Below are positions 47,405 through 56,189 of a DNA stretch of 64,000 nt, piece after piece. Within the stretch, counting starts at the first letter, position 1. Every line of letters begins with the position of its first letter. The translations under genes and the position numbers were made by a program. This DNA is from JAGQOZ01 sp041399205. Lineage in GTDB: Bacteria; Planctomycetota; Planctomycetia; Pirellulales; Pirellulaceae. Below the pieces are notes generated by a model. It was not told the DNA's origin, did no database searches, and saw nothing but the letters and a program-made list of their open reading frames with translations. Where the stretch lies: NCBI GenBank assembly GCA_041399205.1, contig JAWKTK010000011.1, positions 1-64,000 on the forward strand. The letters are read 5' to 3'.

Positions 47405-48654
47405 TCAACGTCGGTGCGCATAGGGTCGCGGATCGACCGTTGGGCTGCGGCCGGTGATCAAGTCGGCGACCAAGCGTCCGGTGGCAGGCGCCATACTGAG
47501 CCCCAACATATTATGACCGGCGGCCAGCCATACATTGTTCAGGATTTTGCTGCGGTCGATAATCGGTAGGCCGTCGGATGTCATCGGTCGCCAACCGAAC
47601 CATTTGCGTTCGATGGGCGACGTCACCGGTTCGATCAAATAATCTTGCACGCCATCGGTCAGCAACCGCAAACGTTCTTCTGAAATGGAATCGTCATAGC
47701 CAACAAATTCCATGGTGGAGCCCAACCGATAGGCCGATTCCATGGGCGTCACGGCCACGCGAGTTTCCGGCAGGATCATGGGAATCTTGGGGCAGGTTCG
47801 AGGGCGAGGCATCGTGAGTGAATATCCTTTGCCAGGTTGAATCGGAATGGGAAAACCAAGCCAAGCTGCCCATTCGGGCGAAGTCGCGCCAGTGGCCACG
47901 ACAAAATGATCGGCAGCAATTTCCCTGGTCAAAGTTCGCACCGCAACTGCCGAATCGTTTGTTCTATGGAAATCCGTGACGGTCTGATTTTCCAAGAAGG
48001 TGCAACCTTTGTCGGTCAGTGATTTCCTCCAGGACGCCAGCAGTTTGTCAGGCCGCAAATGCGCGTCTTCTCGATAATACCACCCGCCCGCCAAATTCTC
48101 TTTCAATGCTGGTTCAAGTTCGTTGAGTTCGGCTCCGACGTAGCGTTCAGCCGGTTCGTTGAACGTGTTTTGTAGCAATTCATTGGTGGCAGCATAACTT
48201 TCAAACGCAGCGGCCGATTTGTACGCGAACAACAGTCCTTGCTGTTGGTATTCACAATCGACCACATTGGATTCCACCAGTTGACAATAATCTGTCAGTG
48301 ACTGGGCCAGTAAAGGTTGAATGGCATGGCCAGCGGCCAGCATGTCCTTCTTGTTGCAATGCTTGGCGAACGCCGCGAACCAGCTCCACAGCGCAACATC
48401 CAAACGGGGCTTAATTCGGAAGGGCGAATTTCGCTGAAACATCGACTTCAACGCATTCAGGATCGCACCCGGTTCGGCCAGCGGCAAAACGTGACTGGGG
48501 CAGACCAAGCCGCACTTGCTTGTCGAATGAAGCCTTCGGCGAACGTGCCCTTTTCGACTACCGTGACTTGAAAGTCAGCTTCCGTTAAAAAGTGAGTACA
48601 CGTGGTACCAATGATTCCGCCGCCAATAATGACGACATGTTGCGTTTGATTCAT
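47405..48654 (-). CDS. D-amino-acid dehydrogenase-like FAD oxidoreductase, one frame break near 48513
   Basis: About 415 residues when joined. It begins QTQHVVIIGGGIIGTTCTHFL (Rossmann FAD motif GGGIIG) and VVEKGTFAEG, then shifts frame within the sequence that should read …CGLVCPSHVLPLAEPGAI; adding one base restores it. The C-terminal half has WFGWRPMTSDGLPIIDRS and NVWLAAGHNMLGLSMAPATGRLVADLI, typical of DadA. Located 18 bp after a 4-hydroxyproline epimerase gene, it most likely oxidises cis-4-hydroxy-D-proline (inference from context) to pyrroline-4-hydroxy-2-carboxylate. A sequencing error is the simplest reason for the break. Confidence 0.85.
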
Positions 48655-48672
48655 TGTTTATCTGGTCTGAGT

Positions 48673-49656
48673 TCAAGCGTTCGTCTGTTCAGTGCGGTCA
48701 GAATGGATTCCATACTGAAACGGATCGTCTTCGTGAAAAAGCAATTGCGAGTCGGCTGTGATATGTGCTCGGCCAGTGATTCTAGGAACAACGGCCATAT
48801 GCGACTGGCTGGCGGCGGATTCATCCCAAGTCCCGGTGGCGGCAAAGACACTGCCAATGATGCTCTCTTGGCGCCAAACTTGGTGCGGCTTGAGTTTTCC
48901 GTCGGCCATCAGGCATGCAACTTTAGCGCTCGTCCCGGTTCCGCAAGGCGAACGATCGTAGGCATTGCCCGGGCACAAAACAAAATTGCGGCCGTGGTTT
49001 CGAGTATCATGTGCGGGACCGAACAATTCAATGTGATCAATTTCCTGCTGGTCATCACCGGTGATGTGGTTGGCGATCAGCGCTCGCTTGACCGACTGTG
49101 TAAATCGAATCAGCGAATCGACCTCGGCCAACTCCAAGCGGAACGTGTGTTGATCGATCAGGAAAAACCAATTTCCGCCCCAGGCAACGTCACCGCAGAC
49201 GGACCCATATTCGGGGACTTCAACCGTGACTTTTTGGGCGGTGCGAAAACTGGACACGTTCTGGACGGTGACTTGGCCGTCTGGGTGATATTCGAACGAA
49301 ACTTCACCGACCGGCGTTTCCAAGCGATGCGTACCGACACCGATTCGCCCCAGATGCACTAACGTCTGCGCCACGCCCATGGTGCCGTGGCCACACATAC
49401 CCAGGTAGCCGACGTTATTGAAGAAGATGACTCCGGCAGCACATGTCGGATCAACCGGCTCTTGTAACAGTGCGCCGACCAAGATGTCCGAACCTCGAGG
49501 CTCCAGCGTCACCGCCGTCCGAATGGCGTCAAACTGTTGGGCGAATCGTTGTTTACGCTGCAGCATACTGCCGGTGCCCAGATCCGGGCCGCCATGGATG
49601 ATGGTCCGAGTTGGTTCGCCGGCTGTGTGAGAATCGATGACCCGAATCTGTTTCAT
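48673..49656 (-). CDS. 4-hydroxyproline 2-epimerase (proline racemase superfamily)
   Basis: About 327 residues from ATG 49656, the usual MKQIRVIDSHTAGEPTR start (49674 would add six residues). Both catalytic cysteines are present, Cys88 in GYLGMCGHG and Cys238 in SPCGTGTSAK. This marks an epimerase/racemase rather than the Ser/Thr-containing trans-3-hydroxyproline dehydratase relatives. It converts trans-4-hydroxy-L-proline to cis-4-hydroxy-D-proline, the first step in using hydroxyproline from collagen-like material. The oxidase-type gene follows at once in the same operon; the later deaminase and ketoglutarate-semialdehyde dehydrogenase are not in this window. Confidence 0.9.
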   Translation of the reverse strand: MKQIRVIDSHTAGEPTRTIIHGGPDLGTGSMLQRKQRFAQQFDAIRTAVTLEPRGSDILVGALLQEPVDPTCAAGVIFFNNVGYLGMCGHGTMGVAQTLVHLGRIGVGTHRLETPVGEVSFEYHPDGQVTVQNVSSFRTAQKVTVEVPEYGSVCGDVAWGGNWFFLIDQHTFRLELAEVDSLIRFTQSVKRALIANHITGDDQQEIDHIELFGPAHDTRNHGRNFVLCPGNAYDRSPCGTGTSAKVACLMADGKLKPHQVWRQESIIGSVFAATGTWDESAASQSHMAVVPRITGRAHITADSQLLFHEDDPFQYGIHSDRTEQTNA

Positions 49657-49921
49657 GCTGGTTACGCCTGTCAACGCAGTTGCCGAATAGAAAGACTGAT
49701 AGAGATAACAATTATTCGGTGTCGCTCCAAGGGTTCATTCGCCCGCCAACGGACATTTGGGATGGCTCTGGCTTTCTGCTAATTGTCTAGGCCGTTTCTG
49801 CCTTAAAAAATCAGACTTTTCCGTATCTTCGCACTGAGCGGTATATTCGGGAAGCCGTTTTCGGTTTGTTACCGTCCGGCAGTGCTGGTCCGTATAATTG
49901 TTAAGCGATACTTCGTTAGGT

Positions 49922-49949
49922 TACCAAGCGGAATTCGGTTTGCTTGGTA
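49922..49949. promoter_or_regulatory. Inverted repeat upstream of the acyl-CoA dehydrogenase gene
   Basis: TACCAAGC and GCTTGGTA form a perfect 8-bp inverted repeat separated by 12 bases, ending about 40 bp before ATG 49991. The position suits an operator or a 5'-UTR hairpin. The rest of the 330-bp divergent gap back to 49657 shows no other clear element. No regulator gene is adjacent. Confidence 0.4.
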
Positions 49950-49990
49950 GCGGACAGCCTGGTTGGGAACTTGCATGAAAGGTCATCGGC

Positions 49991-51928
49991 ATGACAACGG
50001 ACGCCAAAGGAAATAACTCGTCAAACGTTTCGCCTGAAAATCCTCAAGAATCATTTGCGGAAACTGCGTTGAAGTTGGGCGGCAAGAGTGCCGAGGAAGC
50101 TCGTCGAACTGGAGCGATCGACAGTGCCGACGACAATGTGGAAAAGCTGTTTCAGCCAGAGTATCAAACCGTCAACAGTCCGGCTCATCGCGCGGTCTGG
50201 GACAACGGTCTGCCGGTGGATTTGTTTCAAAGCGTTCCGTCTGAAGCTCCGGCCGATGTGCGAAAAGTCATGGACGAATCGGTGGCGGTGGTGAATCGTC
50301 ATCGCGATGCGGGCACGCTGATGGATGAAAACCGCAAGATTCCAGCCGAAGTCCTGCGTGACTTGGGCGAAGTTGGCTATTGGGGCCTGTTGGTAGACAA
50401 AGAATATGGCGGATCTGGTACGCCGTTTCGTAACTTCGCGCCATTTCTGACTCGGATGGCCATGTCGGATCCAACGATTGCGGGCTTGGCATCCGTGCAC
50501 GGCTGCATTGGCGCGGTCGATCCGGTTCGTTCGTTTGGTAGTGAAGAACAGAAGCAACGATTCTTGCCCAGACTAGCCAGTGGCGAAAGCCTGTCTGCCT
50601 TTGCGCTGACCGAACCCGGTGCCGGATCGGATCTGACCGCCCTGACTACTCGCGCGGAACTCGATGGTGACGACTACATTGTCAATGGCGAAAAACTATT
50701 CATCACCAACGTTGTGCCGGGGCGAACGATCGGCTTGGTCTGCTTGATTGACAACACGCCGGCGGTCTTGATCTGTGATCTGCCGCACGAAGAAAACGAT
50801 CAGTTCCAGCTCAGAAAGTACGGCCTTTATGCGTTGAAGCACACGTACAACCAAGGGATTGTGTTTAACAATTTCCGAGTTCCGGCAGCCAATCTTTTGG
50901 AACCCAAAATGGGCAACGGTCTGACGATTGCCTATCACGGTTTGAACTTGGGAAGAATTTCGTTGTGCGCGAATGCTGCTGGTACCATGCGTCTGATGAT
51001 GGCCAGCATGATTCCTTGGGCTCATTATCGAGTGACCTACGGAGAAGAAATTGCCAAACGCGAATTGGTGCAACGCCGGCTGGGGCGATTGGCTGGCCTG
51101 ATTGTCGGTTGTGACGCGCTGGTGGAATGGTGTTCCCAGTTGATTGATCAAGGCTACCGAGGAGAAATGGAGTGTATCATTGCCAAGATCTTCGGCAGTG
51201 AAGCTCAGAAGGAAGCCGCGATCGAATTGTTCATGAAGACGCATGGAGGTCGTTCGTTCCTGCATGGTCATTTATTCGGTGATAACGTGCACGAATATCT
51301 TGCGCCTTGCATCTACGAAGGGGAAGGCGAAATGCTGGGCATGGCCTACTTCAAATCGTTGGTCAAGCACCACGGCAAGACCTACTTCGAACCGATCGGT
51401 AAAGCGTTAGCGGCAGCGGGTATCAAGAAGCCGAATCCGATGAACCCTGCTCATGCCTGGGCACTGAAAGGTGCATTGTTACCGTATGCTAAATGGTATT
51501 TGGGCCAAAAACTGGGTGGCAAGCCCAAACCGTCGTTGCCGTCTATGCCAAGTGACTTACGCGAGCACGCCGAATTTGCAGCCGATATGTTGCAACGCAG
51601 CCCGTTGGAAATCAGCGGCACCATGCAAAAACATCAACTGAAACTGGCCGATCGACAGTGTCGCATGTCCGAACTTTCGGCTCGGATTCAGAATCTGGTG
51701 ATCATGCTGTGCACCAGTTTGTACGCTGCTCGTCAAGGCGACGAAGTCCTGCAAACCGCAGGTGATGTGCTTTGCCAAGATATAAAACGGCAACTAACAG
51801 GCAAGCGTCCGAGTGATCGGTATTTCCGCAAAGTGACCAAATTGGGCGAACTGATTGCGGACGGTGGGTTTCAGTCTGTCGCTGGCTTGAATCCCGATTC
51901 GATCCTGATGCCGTACGATCGAAACTAA
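49991..51928 (+). CDS. Acyl-CoA dehydrogenase family protein
   Basis: 645 residues, longer than classical ACADs (about 390) because of a long N-terminal extension (about 90 residues) and a C-terminal extension. The core has FALTEPGAGSDLTALTTRAE and DDYIVNGEKLFITN (FAD/substrate binding), and the catalytic glutamate region CIYEGEGEMLGM. The C-terminal helical part ends KVTKLGELIADGG. It would oxidise an acyl-CoA thioester at C2-C3 with FAD and pass electrons to ETF. The exact chain length is not predictable. A strong intrinsic terminator follows. Confidence 0.9.
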   Translation: MTTDAKGNNSSNVSPENPQESFAETALKLGGKSAEEARRTGAIDSADDNVEKLFQPEYQTVNSPAHRAVWDNGLPVDLFQSVPSEAPADVRKVMDESVAVVNRHRDAGTLMDENRKIPAEVLRDLGEVGYWGLLVDKEYGGSGTPFRNFAPFLTRMAMSDPTIAGLASVHGCIGAVDPVRSFGSEEQKQRFLPRLASGESLSAFALTEPGAGSDLTALTTRAELDGDDYIVNGEKLFITNVVPGRTIGLVCLIDNTPAVLICDLPHEENDQFQLRKYGLYALKHTYNQGIVFNNFRVPAANLLEPKMGNGLTIAYHGLNLGRISLCANAAGTMRLMMASMIPWAHYRVTYGEEIAKRELVQRRLGRLAGLIVGCDALVEWCSQLIDQGYRGEMECIIAKIFGSEAQKEAAIELFMKTHGGRSFLHGHLFGDNVHEYLAPCIYEGEGEMLGMAYFKSLVKHHGKTYFEPIGKALAAAGIKKPNPMNPAHAWALKGALLPYAKWYLGQKLGGKPKPSLPSMPSDLREHAEFAADMLQRSPLEISGTMQKHQLKLADRQCRMSELSARIQNLVIMLCTSLYAARQGDEVLQTAGDVLCQDIKRQLTGKRPSDRYFRKVTKLGELIADGGFQSVAGLNPDSILMPYDRN

Positions 51929-51951
51929 GATCGGAACGGAACGCAATCGGC

Positions 51952-53019
51952 CTAATGTGATACCTCGACCAGCAACGACTCCGAGGTATCACGAGCTTTT
52001 TTTTCCGGCGAACGGTGCTTGAGTTCCGTGTTGCGTTGAAACAGCGGACCAGGTCGCCATTTGCTAATTTCCAACATCAAAATGGCAATGCCAATCAGCG
52101 TCAACCATTCTCGCACCTCCGCCGGACGAATCTTAAATGTCTGGCCGGTGACGGCCTTTAGTACGTAAGGCTGAAACAGACTGCCCACTAGGAATCCGAT
52201 TGCCAATCCTGGACTGGGAACCGGTATCCCGAGGACGTCCCCTAGCTTGTAGATGCTAGGGAGAAGACAAGCACACAGCGGTACAATCACGCCAAGGACA
52301 ATCACGCCAAGGATAAACACGTGGTCAAACACGTAGCCGAACTGATTGTGAATGTTGTTTTCGTTCTGGGCATTGCCTTCAAAAATCTCCAGTTGCTGCA
52401 AATGGAACAGGTGCTGGCCCCAACTGAGTTCTTCACCGGCAGCAAAGAAGGCGGCCAGCGATAACAACCCTAAAGTAACTCGCCACCGCGTGGCGCCCGC
52501 AAAATTCCAGGCATTTCGGCCAGCCAAAACGGCAATGGCAATCAAGACAGCCACTGACCCCAATTCGAAAAAGCCGTTTTCGGAACCAAACACTCGGTAG
52601 TACCTGTGTTCGTCCCAGATTCGTCCCTCAAGCCAAAAAATAATCATGGCCACGGCCGTGCAGGCAAACTTGACGGCAAAACTAATCGCGCCTCGACCAT
52701 GACTAAATAAACTATTAAATCGAATAAACCAACGGCCGTAGCGAGTTTTGGCGATTCGCGGCAGAACAGTAGCTGTCAGAACGAGCACCGCACCCAATAT
52801 GGAAACGCCAATCCGGCCGAAGGCAATCGTGGAATAGGCAACGTGCCGCGTCGTCTCGTGCTGCGACGTTAGGCTGGTTCGCATCGGCCCCAGCTCGATC
52901 AGTAATACTGGTGTGACGAACACGCCAACACACATCAAGATGCAACCTGCCAACGCAAGAATGCCGCGAGCCATAGTTATTTCAGGAAGGCGTTTCATTT
53001 GGACTTGGGTACTCATCAA
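51952..53019 (-). CDS. Polytopic membrane protein with EExSWGQ / QNExNxHN motifs
   Basis: 355 residues with about eight hydrophobic segments. The conserved block GEELSWGQHLF followed by about 15 residues and NAQNENNIHN is recognisable from an uncharacterised bacterial membrane-protein family. The Glu, His and Asn residues suggest a metal or substrate site at the membrane face, but no function is known. The N-terminus may start at ATG 53019 or at an internal ATG near 52996 or 52974 (M16). The 3' end of the gene contains the terminator hairpin of the convergent acyl-CoA dehydrogenase gene, so its last codons are constrained by that stem. Confidence 0.75.
   Translation of the reverse strand: MMSTQVQMKRLPEITMARGILALAGCILMCVGVFVTPVLLIELGPMRTSLTSQHETTRHVAYSTIAFGRIGVSILGAVLVLTATVLPRIAKTRYGRWFIRFNSLFSHGRGAISFAVKFACTAVAMIIFWLEGRIWDEHRYYRVFGSENGFFELGSVAVLIAIAVLAGRNAWNFAGATRWRVTLGLLSLAAFFAAGEELSWGQHLFHLQQLEIFEGNAQNENNIHNQFGYVFDHVFILGVIVLGVIVPLCACLLPSIYKLGDVLGIPVPSPGLAIGFLVGSLFQPYVLKAVTGQTFKIRPAEVREWLTLIGIAILMLEISKWRPGPLFQRNTELKHRSPEKKARDTSESLLVEVSH
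51957..52004 (+). terminator. Strong intrinsic terminator after the acyl-CoA dehydrogenase gene
   Basis: GTGATACCTCG (51957-51967) pairs perfectly with CGAGGTATCAC (51982-51992) around a 14-base loop. GAGC and eight T's (51997-52004) follow. This is a classical Rho-independent terminator on the plus strand starting 29 bp past the acyl-CoA dehydrogenase stop. It lies inside the coding end of the convergent membrane protein. Confidence 0.88.
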
Positions 53020-53308
53020 TTACAGCGCAAACACCAGACATTAACAGTAGAAAACAACTCTCATTGTGGCTAGAACGATAACGCTTACGATCTGTTTTTC
53101 AGTTGCAAGCCACTGAATTTACCGAATTTGCTCCGCTACATTTGGATAAAGCCCTATCAATCCCTTACAGTTCAATAAACCACTAGAACATACAGACGCT
53201 AAATCGACGCTAAGACGGCCCGATTTCTTTATAGAATCACAAGAAATGCCTAAAAAAATTGTTCCTCCAGTTGTTGCTGACGTTTCTGCTAGCAAAGGAG
53301 TTTTTACC

Positions 53309-54586
53309 ATGTTCCGTGCAATCGCCTTGATCGCCGTGTTTTTGTGCCTGTCATTCTCCGTGGCGTGCGACGGATTTGAAGCCGGAACGGGCAAAACGGT
53401 AATCACGCCCGACCCACTTCTGCCAATTTCGGGTGGAATGGGGCCCTCCGCACCGGCTTCCGGAAAGCAAGGCGATCTATTTGCAAGGGCAGTTGTGTTT
53501 CGTCACGAAAATGAAACCGTTGCCATCGTCAGCTTGGACCTGTTGGGGTTTCCCTCTGTATTGGGGGATCGAGTTCGCAAGCTAGTCCCCGAAATAAACG
53601 GCCGAAGCATCATTATTGGTGTTACTCATACACATAGTGCTCCTGATTGCTACGCGTTTCCCGACGGCAAGGGCGGCCACACCGGCAATCTGGAATACAT
53701 GCAATTCGTCTGTGAACAAACGGCCAAGGCCATTCGCCAAGCGTTAGACGACCTTCGTCCCGCGCATATTCGCACCGCGACTGGCGAAGTCCAAGGCAAG
53801 GTCGCGTTCAACTATTATGCTCCTGACCTGTATGATCGCCGAGCCCACATATTGCAGGCTATCGATCCGAACGGACAAGCTCTTGTCACTCTGGTGAATT
53901 ATGCGGCACACCCGGAAGTCTTGGGTGCCGATTCCGGTATCTGCAGTCCTGACTTAGTCGGCCCCATGTGCGATCGGATCGAATCCACTGTTGGCGGTAT
54001 GGCGCTGTTCATGAACAGCGCTCAAGGTGGCATGATCACTGCCGACAATCGTGATTTGACCAAGATGCCGCGAGACGCCCAGCGAGGCTACTGGGAAGGC
54101 ATCGGCACTTGGGAAGAATGTCAACGTATTGGTCACACCTTGGCGGACGAAGCTTTGCGAATTATCCAGCCTGCGCAGTCGCAAGATTCGCCTCGTTTGG
54201 TGTGCGTCAACAAGCGAGTTACCTTTCCGGTCGAATCAGACGATCTGTGGGCCGTTGTCAACTATTCGCCTCTGGACTATCCCAAGAACAAAGACCGATC
54301 GATCACCACCACCATCAACCTCCTTCACATTGGCGACGCACAAATCTTAACGATTCCAGGCGAAGCTATGCCGAACATCGGTTTTTACCTGAAACGCAAA
54401 ATGACCGGCCGACATAATTTTTTGTTCGGCCTTACCAACGACGCCTTTGGATACATCTTGACCAAGGTCGATTACAATAGTTTTCCTCGATACGACTATG
54501 TTTCTCGAGTCTCCTTGGGTGAAATGACCGGCGAAATTTTGATCGAAAACGCGCTGCAAATGATTGACGAATCGCCAGCCAAATAA
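53309..54586 (+). CDS. Secreted neutral/alkaline ceramidase N-terminal-domain-like hydrolase
   Basis: About 425 residues with a signal peptide (MFRAIALIAVFLCLSFSVA). AAAGGAG at 53294-53300 sits eight bases before ATG 53309 and decides the start over 53246. The fold family is shown by AGTGKTVITP, VTHTHSAPDCY (zinc histidines), VNYAAHPEVLG (third His), IPGEAMPNIG (Glu ligand) and the DAFGYI tyrosine region. The nucleophile-loop NSAQGGMITADN differs from the NQGDVSPN loop of true neutral ceramidases, so ceramide may not be the substrate. It heads an operon with a TctC-TctB fusion and TctA; 25 bp separate it from the next gene. Confidence 0.85.
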   Translation: MFRAIALIAVFLCLSFSVACDGFEAGTGKTVITPDPLLPISGGMGPSAPASGKQGDLFARAVVFRHENETVAIVSLDLLGFPSVLGDRVRKLVPEINGRSIIIGVTHTHSAPDCYAFPDGKGGHTGNLEYMQFVCEQTAKAIRQALDDLRPAHIRTATGEVQGKVAFNYYAPDLYDRRAHILQAIDPNGQALVTLVNYAAHPEVLGADSGICSPDLVGPMCDRIESTVGGMALFMNSAQGGMITADNRDLTKMPRDAQRGYWEGIGTWEECQRIGHTLADEALRIIQPAQSQDSPRLVCVNKRVTFPVESDDLWAVVNYSPLDYPKNKDRSITTTINLLHIGDAQILTIPGEAMPNIGFYLKRKMTGRHNFLFGLTNDAFGYILTKVDYNSFPRYDYVSRVSLGEMTGEILIENALQMIDESPAK

Positions 54587-54611
54587 ATTGGACAAACCGA
54601 TCGGTGCATTC

Positions 54612-56171
54612 ATGAAACGAACTTGCCAAACGAATCAGACCGTTTTGTTTGGCATCATCGTGTGCCTGGCCGCATTGACACGCGGTAGCTTTTCCACTGC
54701 TTCTGCACAATCACCTTCGTCATTTCCAGATCGCCCGATCAAGATTGTGGTTTATATGAAACCGGGCGGTTTGGCCGATACCACAACGCGACGTTTTGTC
54801 GACGTCGCTCGGAAATACACCGACGCCACGTTTGTCGTCGAAAACAAACCAGGTTCCGGCGGAATCATTGCCATTCGAGACGTCTTGGGTCGGCCGGCCG
54901 ATGGTTACACGCTGTGCGCGGTCACCAAATCCAATGTTCCCTCGTTGTTGGCTGCCGGCAAGAGTTCGTACTTCGACGAATTAGACTGGATTGCGTTGCT
55001 GATGCATGATCCCGAATGCGTCATCACGCTGCGTGACGGTCCCATTTCCGATTGGCAAGATCTGGTGCGTTCCAAACAGCAAGAGCAGATCTGGGTAGGG
55101 CCATCCAAAGGCGGACTGGATCACGTGGTGGCGTTGAAATTGTGGGATCGGTTTGGAATTCACGCCAAGTGGTTGCCGTTTGAAAGTGGCGGCGAAGCCA
55201 AGGTCGCGCTGTTGGGCCAACAAGGCGTCGCTTACGTTGGCAATCCCGACGATGCTGCCGGTAATGATGCGTTCAAGATTGCCGCCATTTCTCATTCGCA
55301 GCGTTTGCCTCAATTTCCAGACGTCCCGACCTTTGGCGAACTCGGAGTCCCGTCACTGGACGCGGAAACCATGTGGCGAGGTTTCGCGTTACGAAGTGGC
55401 TGTACTGGCGAAGTTAAACAGTGGTACGCAGATCTATTTCGCCAAGTTTCGAATGATCCGCAATGGCGGGAAACGTGGGAACCCAGCGGCATGGACGTGG
55501 TCTTTGTCGCGGAAAAGGACTTTGAATCGATCGTCGAATTGGACCGTTCGGATTTTGTGAGGTACCTCGGCCGCTTGGACATGTTGGCGGACAGCCAATC
55601 CAACGACCAAATCGACAAATGGAATGCCCGGTCGATCATCGGCGGCGTGGTGACTTGGTTGTTACTTGCAGCCGTGACCATGGCCATCGCCCGCCGGCGC
55701 AGATACCCGCACGTCCTATCGCTGCTATTGCCAACCTTGCTGATTGCGGTGTGTGTCACTTTGTGGTCACAAACCATTCCCTTTGCCGGTCGTGAAATGG
55801 TGGGCGCTGAAGTGGTGCCTCGTATTTGGATGTTGGCATTGTTGGCGGCTTGCGTGTGGATTCTGATCATCTATTTTTGGTCCCATTCGCAATACGAACC
55901 GCCGACATCAGCGGCAAATCGTTCGACTATTTCGCCCTGGCCGCTCGTACTTGGCTTTGCGGTTTACACCTTCCTGCTGATGAAGTTTGGCTATTTTCTT
56001 TCTACAGCGTTGGCCTTGCCGACCATGATTATCTATCTAGGCTACCGTCGCTGGCTGGTGGTGATCATGACGACGTTGGCTTGGCTGGTGTTTTCATACG
56101 TCGTGTTTGTACGAGTGCTATTGGTGCCTTTGCCGATAGGCGAATGGCTGGAATCTTGGGGAGTCGCGTAG
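54612..56171 (+). CDS. TctC-TctB fusion: tripartite tricarboxylate transporter binding protein joined to small membrane subunit
   Basis: 519 residues from ATG 54612. The signal peptide (…LAALTRGSFSTASAQ) leads a TctC-type binding domain of about 300 residues: SFPDRPIKIVVYMKPGGLADTTTR, VENKPGSGGIIAI, PTFGELGV. Then five or so hydrophobic segments follow: VVTWLLLAAVTMAIA, VLSLLLPTLLIAVCVTLW, IWMLALLAACVWILIIYF and two more ending FVRVLLVPLPIG. The last four match the TctB subunit, so the first may tether the binding protein. TTT systems import carboxylates with a sodium or proton gradient. Free TctC and TctB are normally separate proteins, so this fusion is unusual. The next gene is TctA. Confidence 0.88.
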   Translation: MKRTCQTNQTVLFGIIVCLAALTRGSFSTASAQSPSSFPDRPIKIVVYMKPGGLADTTTRRFVDVARKYTDATFVVENKPGSGGIIAIRDVLGRPADGYTLCAVTKSNVPSLLAAGKSSYFDELDWIALLMHDPECVITLRDGPISDWQDLVRSKQQEQIWVGPSKGGLDHVVALKLWDRFGIHAKWLPFESGGEAKVALLGQQGVAYVGNPDDAAGNDAFKIAAISHSQRLPQFPDVPTFGELGVPSLDAETMWRGFALRSGCTGEVKQWYADLFRQVSNDPQWRETWEPSGMDVVFVAEKDFESIVELDRSDFVRYLGRLDMLADSQSNDQIDKWNARSIIGGVVTWLLLAAVTMAIARRRRYPHVLSLLLPTLLIAVCVTLWSQTIPFAGREMVGAEVVPRIWMLALLAACVWILIIYFWSHSQYEPPTSAANRSTISPWPLVLGFAVYTFLLMKFGYFLSTALALPTMIIYLGYRRWLVVIMTTLAWLVFSYVVFVRVLLVPLPIGEWLESWGVA

Positions 56172-56189
56172 TCGATTCAGCGATTTGTT

